Assembly: GCA_021838985.1 (NCBI GenBank)
Contig: JAKCCC010000004.1
Span: 1 to 18,179, forward strand
DNA: 18,179 bases
Origin: Planctomycetota bacterium
GTDB lineage: Bacteria; Planctomycetota; Phycisphaerae; WQYP01
Direction of reading: 5' to 3'
Each line of letters begins with the position of its first letter. Position 1 is the stretch's first letter. A program made the translations under genes and the position numbers. The notes beneath the pieces were generated by a model, which was not told the origin of the DNA, searched no databases, and saw only the letters and a program-made list of their open reading frames with translations. Positions 13,177 to 18,179 of this stretch are shown here, piece by piece.

Positions 13177-13890
13177 ATGGATGCCCCTGATTTTACGGTC
13201 ATTTTTCCCGCCGCGGGGAACAGTCGGCGTTATGGCGGAGCCGACAAGCTGCTGGCGGACCTGGGCGGCTGGTCGGTCCTGCAGCGGGCGGTGCGGCTGT
13301 TTACCCAGCGGGCCGACGTGGCGGATATTGTCGTGGCCACCGGAGCGGACCGTCTGGAAGCCTATCGCCGGCATCTGGCGCCGGTGCTGAAAGGCAAACG
13401 CCTGACGGTGGTGGTGGGGGGGCGGCAGGCCCGGTGGGAAAGCGTTTATCTGGCATTGACCAACGGCGCTGTGGCCACCGCTTACGTGGCCGTCCATGAC
13501 GCGGCCCGCCCATTAACGCCGCCCGCGGTGATCGATGCTGTCTTTGCAGTGGCCAGGCAACACGGCGCCGCCGTTCCGCTTCTGCCCGAAGCCGCCACAC
13601 TGAAGCGGGTTGATGACCGCGGCCTGGTCAGGCAGACGGTGGATCGCGACGGTTTGTTTCAGGCCCAGACGCCGCAATGTTTCCGCGCTGCGCTGCTGCG
13701 CGAGGCGTTTGAGAAGCTGCGCGCCGCCGGGCCAACCACCGCGGTCACCGACGACGCCCAAGTGGTCGAAAACGCCGGCGGCGAAGTGATGGGAACTCCC
13801 GGCTCGCCGGTCAACATTAAAATAACGACGCTGGACGATTTGCCGCTGGCCGAAGCGCTGCTGCAGGCCGGTGCGGGGCGGAGTTCCTGA
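13177..13890 (+). CDS. ispD: 2-C-methyl-D-erythritol 4-phosphate cytidylyltransferase
   Basis: IspD joins CTP and 2-C-methyl-D-erythritol 4-phosphate to give CDP-ME in the non-mevalonate isoprenoid pathway, in the cytosol. From ATG 13177 the product has 237 residues, the family's usual length. The nucleotide-binding loop FPAAGNSRRYGGADKLL holds the conserved Arg and Lys (R18, K24). VHDAARPL (107-113), QTPQCF (164-169), TDDAQVVE (191-198) and NIKITT (213-218) are further IspD signatures. The frame is open to an ATG at 13057, but the extra 40 residues resemble nothing in the family and MDAPDFTVIFPAAG is the normal start. The ribosome site is weak. The next gene, cobB, starts 7 bases after the TGA, so the two are co-transcribed despite serving different pathways. 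Confidence 0.92.
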   Translation: MDAPDFTVIFPAAGNSRRYGGADKLLADLGGWSVLQRAVRLFTQRADVADIVVATGADRLEAYRRHLAPVLKGKRLTVVVGGRQARWESVYLALTNGAVATAYVAVHDAARPLTPPAVIDAVFAVARQHGAAVPLLPEAATLKRVDDRGLVRQTVDRDGLFQAQTPQCFRAALLREAFEKLRAAGPTTAVTDDAQVVENAGGEVMGTPGSPVNIKITTLDDLPLAEALLQAGAGRSS

Positions 13891-13897
13891 AAACCTT

Positions 13898-15292
13898 ATG
13901 ATCGAAACCCTTTCTATTCCCCGTATCGTAATCGCCGGCGCCGCCAGCGGCGTGGGAAAAACCAGCGTCATGGTCGGCCTGCTCGGAGCGCTGCAACAGC
14001 GCGGGCTGAAGGTCGCCGCCTTTAAGTGCGGCCCGGATTATCTTGACCCCACGTATCACGCGCGCCTGACCGGCCGCGCCAGCTACAACCTGGATGGGTG
14101 GATGATGGGACGCGCCGGCGTGTTGTCCACGTTCACGCATGCCGCCGCCGGCGCCGACCTGGCCTTAATTGAAGGCGTGATGGGTTTGTTCGATGGGGCC
14201 TCGGCCACGGATGACAGCGGCTCCACCGCGGAGATCGCCCGGTGGCTGGCGGCGCCCGTGGTGTTGCTGCTGGATGCTTCCGGCCTGGCCCGCACCGCCG
14301 AGGCGGTTGCTTATGGATTTAAGCATTTTGCCGCCGATGTGCCGGTAGCCGGGATGATTTGCAATCGCCTGGGAAGTCGCGGCCATTTGGATTTGATCCG
14401 CCAGGCGGTGCGATCGCTGACGGTTCTCGGTGGACTACCGCAGGAAAACGGCCTGGCGTTTCCCTCCCGCCACCTGGGTTTGCGCACGGCCGATCGTGAA
14501 ACTATCCCCGAAACGCTGCTGCAAGGCTGGGCGCGCCTGACCGAAAACTGGGTGGATCTGGAAGCATTGCTGGCCCTGGCCCGCAGCGCCGGGCCGTTGC
14601 CGGTGGCGCTGGCGTCCGCGGCGCCGACAGCGGCGGGGCACTGCCGCATCGGCATTGCACGCGACGCCGCGTTCCATTTCTATTACCCGGAAAATCTGCG
14701 ACTGCTGGAACAGTTTGGCGCCACGCTGGTGAACTTTTCGCCGCTGGCCGACGCGTGTCTTCCCGCCGTTGACGCCCTCTACCTCGGCGGTGGTTACCCG
14801 GAGGAATTCGCCGGCGAGTTGCAGGCCAATGCATCCATGCGCCAAGCCATCCGCGATTTTGGCGCCTCCGGACGGCCTATTTACGCCGAATGCGGCGGCC
14901 TGATGTATTTGACGGAGGCGATCGTGCGCCGGGATGGAACCAGCTTTGCCATGACCGGACTGATTCCCAGCCGCTGCCGGATGTTCGATAAGCTGCAGGC
15001 CCTGGGCTACGTGGAGGTCCAGACCCGCGCCCCTTCGATTTTAGGGCAGGCGCAATTATATTTTCGCGGCCACCAATTCCGATATTCGGCCATGGAACCA
15101 GCGCAGCCAACGGGCATCGATTACCACTACACGGTGCGCCGCAGACGCGACGGGCATAACGTGGCGGAGGGCTATGCGCGCCATAACGTCCTGGGCTCCT
15201 ATATACACGCCCACTTCGCGTCGAACCCGGAAATGGCCCGCGGCTTGGTAACCACGGCCGTCCATGGCTGCGAAGCAAAAAGGCAAAAGTAA
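13898..15292 (+). CDS. cobB: Cobyrinic acid a,c-diamide synthase
   Basis: The enzyme amidates the a and c side chains of (hydrogeno)cobyrinate with glutamine and ATP during cobalamin synthesis. Its 464 residues have the CobB/CbiA layout. An N-terminal P-loop domain has GAASGVGKTSV (13-23), KCGPDYLDPTYH (43-54), NLDGWMMG (64-71) and EGVMGLFDG (92-100). A C-terminal class I glutamine amidotransferase domain has the nucleophile C332 in YAECGGLMYL and the HxH motif at 437-439 in GSYIHAHFASNP. ATG 13898 follows ispD by 7 bases. The last residues, GCEAKRQK, run into an A-rich 'aaaaggcaaaagtaaaaag' tract, typical of repeat sequence in these genomes; the stop may thus have been acquired from a repeat or the adjoining IS630 relic. 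Whether made by the aerobic or anaerobic route cannot be told here. Confidence 0.92.
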   Translation: MIETLSIPRIVIAGAASGVGKTSVMVGLLGALQQRGLKVAAFKCGPDYLDPTYHARLTGRASYNLDGWMMGRAGVLSTFTHAAAGADLALIEGVMGLFDGASATDDSGSTAEIARWLAAPVVLLLDASGLARTAEAVAYGFKHFAADVPVAGMICNRLGSRGHLDLIRQAVRSLTVLGGLPQENGLAFPSRHLGLRTADRETIPETLLQGWARLTENWVDLEALLALARSAGPLPVALASAAPTAAGHCRIGIARDAAFHFYYPENLRLLEQFGATLVNFSPLADACLPAVDALYLGGGYPEEFAGELQANASMRQAIRDFGASGRPIYAECGGLMYLTEAIVRRDGTSFAMTGLIPSRCRMFDKLQALGYVEVQTRAPSILGQAQLYFRGHQFRYSAMEPAQPTGIDYHYTVRRRRDGHNVAEGYARHNVLGSYIHAHFASNPEMARGLVTTAVHGCEAKRQK

Positions 15293-15304
15293 AAAGTAAG
15301 AAAT

Positions 15305-16078
15305 ACAAGCTGGTGTTCCGTATCCATGAATCGCAGGAACTCTTCGCGCCGCTTACGCTCGGGAATGGCCGTATGAACCCGCCCTGTGCCCACTTGTAAG
15401 GCGGCAAATAGATTCAATGTCCCGTGGCGTTTGGAGGTGCTCTTGTAGCCCCGAACAATCTTGCTGCTGTCCGTTTCCACCTAGCCGGTCTTGCGTTCCA
15501 AGGCTCGCCTTGTCGAGTCGCCTTCTTCGGCGACTTGGATACTGGGTTTCTCATCCACGACCGTACGATTGCGTTCTGGGGAGGGGCCAAATACAGGGCC
15601 ACAGTGTCCGCCGCTTTGGCGGCAAACTGCTTATCGGTGCGGACCCACCACGAACGTTGCCGTTGCAGGCAAATCCCCTCTTTTCGCAATACCCGCCAGA
15701 CCGCATGGACCGAACCGCCAATTCTCCCTGGCCAGGGACGGACCATCCCAGGTGGCCTGCCCCGGCGGCGGTAGTTCCAACTTCTCCAGGACACGATTTC
15801 GGAAGCTCTTGTTGTACTTCCGCTTAGCACCTGGACGCGGGCTGTCCTGCAATCCAAGCAGCCCCAGCCGGACAAACCGATTCCGCCATTTCATAACTGT
15901 GTTCGGACGTGTGCGACACTCTTCTGCGGTCTGCTGCACCGCAACATCCGCCACACATCCCAGCACCATACGGGCACGCTCGCCCCCCTGCCGGGACTCC
16001 GTACGGCTGCGAGACGAACGTTCCAACAATTGCCGCTCCTCGGCACCGCATGCAATTGGTTTAGCTTTCCTTTGCCAT
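15305..16078 (-). pseudogene. IS630-family transposase, frameshifted and 3'-truncated
   Basis: Three minus-strand frames join into one IS630 transposase. The first has EERQLLERSSRSRTES, TVMKWRNRFVRLGLLGLQD and QATWDGPSLA. The second has SVHAVWRVLRKEGICLQRQR and YLAPPQNAIV. The third has SKIVRGYKSTSKRHGTLNLF and then RREEFLRFMDTE. Likely start ATG 16078 gives MAKES, and a single extra base then shifts into KPIACGAEERQ. At least three frameshifts are needed. The sequence ends near 15305, next to the cobB stop, before the final catalytic Glu region. The DEKP-type motif region around 15600 is garbled. This is a dead copy; its position says nothing about cobB function. Confidence 0.8.
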
Positions 16079-16142
16079 GCCCACTATTCTACATACTATC
16101 TCTTTTCATCGCAGGTAAGCAATAGTATATGTTTTGTGAAAC

Positions 16143-16155
16143 GTTCTAGTAGAAC
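16143..16155 (+). promoter_or_regulatory. Palindrome upstream of the DUF4160-DUF2442 gene, possible operator
   Basis: GTTCTAGTAGAAC is an inverted repeat with 5-base arms and a 3-base centre, ending 6 bases before the ATG at 16162. It lies downstream of an AT-rich tract holding TTTTCA and TATATG about 17 bases apart, which could be a weak promoter. The placement would suit an autorepressed small module, but nothing proves it. Confidence 0.3.
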
Positions 16156-16161
16156 CTCGTG

Positions 16162-16679
16162 ATGCCAACCATTCGTACATTTGTGGAATTTTCATCAGGA
16201 TGTACTATGACGATCATGCGCCGCCGCATGTCCATGCCTGCTATGGAAACGATGCGGCGGTGATTATGATAGAAACGCTGGCAATTCGTGGCGGACGATT
16301 GTTTCGGCGAGCCACGGCCATGGTCCCGGAATGGGCGGCGGAGGACCGCGAGGAACTGCTTGCGGATTGGCGGCTGGCAGTTGTTCACCAACCGCTGCAA
16401 TGGATTGAACCACACTGGAGTCACGCCATGTGTGCTGTTAGAAGAATATCTGCCCGGCCGCAAGGGCGGTTCGAGGTGCAGTTTGCGGATGCAACCCGCG
16501 GTGAAGTCGAGCTGCGGGACCGGCTCTTCGGCCCAATGTTTGAACCGCGGCGCGACCCACAGGGGTTTGGCCAGGCGACCGGGGACGACTTCGGCGCCTT
16601 AGGTTGGCCCAACGGTGCGGGTCCGGCCCCCGACGCGCTCTACGAAGCTATCGCCGCCAGCGTTGTTGGACGCAAGTGA
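16162..16679 (+). pseudogene. DUF4160-DUF2442 fusion with N-terminal frameshift
   Basis: ATG 16162 opens with MPTIRTF, the standard DUF4160 start, but the rest of the domain continues in another frame: GIFIRMYYDDHAPPHVHACY, WAAEDREELLADWRLA and QPLQWIEPH. A single missing T in 'acatttgtgg' (about 16183-16187) accounts for the shift. The intact frame could restart at ATG 16200 (MYYDDH), losing about 13 residues, and there is no good ribosome site there. The same frame runs on into DUF2442: RRISARPQGRFEVQFADATR, then LFGPMFEPRRD and WPNGAGPAPDALYEAI. The two domains are normally adjacent genes, sometimes listed as putative toxin-antitoxin modules; here they are joined through HWSHAMCAV. Function is unknown. 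The TGA ends two bases before the next gene's ATG. Confidence 0.7.
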
Positions 16680-16681
16680 AT

Positions 16682-17893
16682 ATGAAATACGCCATTATCA
16701 TACCGGATGGAGCGGCCGATGCGCCGCTGAAAGAACTGAGCGGAAAAACGCCACTGCAGGCCGCGGACACGCCGCACCTGGACGCCGTCGCCCAAAGCGG
16801 TCGCATCGGTACGGTGCGCACCACCCCGCCGGGATTCAGCGCCGGCAGTGATGTATGTATGCTGTGTCTGCTGGGCTATGATCCCGCGCAGTATCATCCC
16901 GGCCGCGCGCCGCTGGAAGCCGCCGCCTTGGGATTACAGCTGGATGCCGCGGACTGGGTGCTGCGCTGTAATTTAGTCACGATCGTGGATGACAAAATGG
17001 TGGATCATTCGGCCGGCCACATCAAGGATACCGAGGCCCGCCAGTTACTAGGCTCGCTGGAACAAGCCTTGCTCCCCGCGGGAACCCTCCAGCCCGTGCA
17101 ATTCCACCGTGGCGTAAGCTACCGCCACCTGCTGACCGTGCGCGGCGGCGATTTTTCCAAACTGCACACCACTGCCCCGCATGACATTCCCGATCAACCG
17201 GTCAAGCCCCACTTGCCCCGTGGTCCTGGGGCGGACCTGGTGCTGGACCTGATGCGCCGGGCCCGCGTGGTTCTGCGAGCGCACGAAATCAACGTCGTGC
17301 GGCGGCAGTTGGGGGAAAATGAGGCGACCGATATCTGGCTCTGGGGCCAGGGGCGGGCCACCAAAATTCCCTCTTTCCAGGAACGCTTTGCGGTGCGCGG
17401 GGCGATGATCACCGCCGTCGATCTGTTGCGCGGCATCGCCAATCTGCTCGGCTGGCGAAATCTGGAATGCCCCGGCATCACCAGTTACCACGACACCGAC
17501 TACGCCGCCCAGGGGCGCTGCGCCTGCGCCGCCCTGGATGAATACGATCTGGTCTGCTGCCACGTGGAGGCGCCGGATGAAGCCAGCCATCAGGGCGATT
17601 TCGCCACCAAAATCGCCAGCCTGGAGGCCATTGATCGGCACGTGGTTGGACCGGTCGTCGCCAAGCTGAAAACTTTCGGTGAGGACTGGCGGGTTCTCGT
17701 CATGCCCGATCATGCCACGGAATGCTCCAGCCGCAAGCACCACGACGCCCCTGTCCCGTTTGCCATCGCCGGCAAGCAGTGCCACAGTGCCGTGGCCCGG
17801 CCTTTCACGGAACAGGCGGCCCAGGATAGCGATCTGCATGTGAACGCCGGATATGAATTGATGGAATACTTTTTGTCGGTGGCGCGCGCGTAA
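16682..17893 (+). CDS. apgM: ApgM-type cofactor-independent phosphoglycerate mutase / proposed homoserine kinase
   Basis: The protein of 403 residues belongs to the alkaline-phosphatase-like metalloenzyme group. MKYAIIIPDGAADAPLKELS carries the first metal-binding Asp (D9), GSDVCMLCLLGYDP the presumed phospho-Ser (S56), CHVEAPDEASHQGD and MPDHATECSSRKHHDAPVPF the second metal cluster. These are features of the archaeal-type iPGM family, and of the bacterial subgroup annotated as 'proposed homoserine kinase' (TIGR02535), whose members are frequent in Planctomycetota. It may therefore interconvert 3- and 2-phosphoglycerate or phosphorylate homoserine for threonine synthesis; sequence alone does not decide and no threonine gene is adjacent. 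ATG 16682 matches the family start; upstream in-frame codons from 16604 overlap the previous gene. The ribosome site is weak (GGA), so coupling to the upstream gene (2-base gap) is possible. Confidence 0.88.
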   Translation: MKYAIIIPDGAADAPLKELSGKTPLQAADTPHLDAVAQSGRIGTVRTTPPGFSAGSDVCMLCLLGYDPAQYHPGRAPLEAAALGLQLDAADWVLRCNLVTIVDDKMVDHSAGHIKDTEARQLLGSLEQALLPAGTLQPVQFHRGVSYRHLLTVRGGDFSKLHTTAPHDIPDQPVKPHLPRGPGADLVLDLMRRARVVLRAHEINVVRRQLGENEATDIWLWGQGRATKIPSFQERFAVRGAMITAVDLLRGIANLLGWRNLECPGITSYHDTDYAAQGRCACAALDEYDLVCCHVEAPDEASHQGDFATKIASLEAIDRHVVGPVVAKLKTFGEDWRVLVMPDHATECSSRKHHDAPVPFAIAGKQCHSAVARPFTEQAAQDSDLHVNAGYELMEYFLSVARA

Positions 17894-17992
17894 ACCGTCC
17901 TTCGCGGCAAGGATGCCATAAGGCGGGCCGCCTGGTGGCCGCGGGGGTGGGGCTCGCCCCTCGTGTGGTCCCGGGTTGGGCATTGCTGGCTT

Positions 17993-18011
17993 CACCGGCG
18001 GGTGTTTTTTT
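17993..18011 (+). terminator. Possible weak intrinsic terminator after the apgM-like gene
   Basis: CACC and GGTG form a 4-base stem around a GGCG loop and are followed by seven T residues (18005-18011). The stem is short, so efficiency is doubtful. Two other small GC hairpins, including GGGGCTCGCCCC at 17949-17960, lie between it and the stop codon but have no T-run. Confidence 0.35.
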
Positions 18012-18179
18012 GTGCACCAATGGGGATGATGATGGTTGCGATGATTAACAATCCTTTACCACGCTTGGATCTGAGGCCCGACATTCGAGCGTTGCTGCTG
18101 CCGCTTTGTCACCTAAGACGAGGTGAGATATGGGCCGATACCCAATAAGGACAACTTTCAACCACTCCTGACTTCATGA
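18012..18179. other. Right-edge sequence without recognised features
   Basis: Apart from the hairpins at 17949-18011, the stretch after 17893 shows no gene I can support. A 13-codon frame starting at the ATG near 18129 behind GAGGTGAGAT ends in TGA before the window edge and is too short to judge. No tRNA, repeat or promoter stands out. Confidence 0.3.

Noticed and set aside
17048..17995. A 315-residue minus-strand open frame across the apgM-like gene
   Set aside because: Antisense to a clear metalloenzyme with all its motifs; long frames opposite GC-rich genes are expected.

Overview
The window looks like a piece of a GC-rich chromosome from the PVC superphylum, most likely Planctomycetota (Phycisphaerae-like). 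The basis is family content: an ISAzo13 ('Rhodopirellula')-type transposase end, a DUF3472 protein, a pseudopilin with the [28 protein letters not shown] helix next to a GntR/LacI-type regulator, a WbsX/GH99-like protein, a sulfatase relic, and intergenic repeats of the kind that translate as 'TTKDTKNTK/HHKGHEE'. The taxonomic call is an inference; no rRNA or marker gene is present.

Layout. 1-1028 (+): C-terminal part of a GT39-like membrane glycosyltransferase. 1029-1655: no convincing gene. 1656-2286 (+): a VapBC-type toxin-antitoxin pair with a near-consensus, apparently leaderless promoter. 2424-5128: an insertion-sequence graveyard (IS21, ISAzo13 and IS1380 relics) that has cut into a minus-strand gene group, leaving a DUF3472 protein, a C-terminal fragment of an unknown protein coupled to it, and the N-terminus of a sulfatase. 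5166-12835 (-): an ordered group reading regulator -> pseudopilin -> GH99/WbsX-like enzyme -> large exported DUF6259-like putative glycoside hydrolase -> sulfatase stub. 13177-15292 (+): ispD and cobB, only 7 bases apart. 15305-16078 (-): a frameshifted, truncated IS630 transposase. 16162-16679 (+): a DUF4160-DUF2442 fusion with an N-terminal frameshift. 16682-17893 (+): an ApgM-type phosphoglycerate mutase / proposed homoserine kinase. 17894-18179: no gene seen.

The most interesting unit is the minus-strand group from about 12.97 kb down to 2.7 kb. A chimeric GntR-LacI regulator has a textbook promoter and a tandem-repeat operator-like sequence at its probable start point, suggesting autoregulation and sugar sensing. 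It is followed by a pseudopilin of unusual N-terminal architecture, two putative carbohydrate-active enzymes, a sulfatase and DUF3472. This reads as a glycan-use locus (possibly for a sulfated glycan), with a pilin where Bacteroidota loci would have SusC/D-type proteins. It is partly decayed: the sulfatase has a frameshift, a nonsense codon and an IS1380 insertion, and the DUF3472 stop codon lies in an IS21 terminus. The housekeeping genes on the right (ispD, cobB, apgM-like) show no functional link to it.
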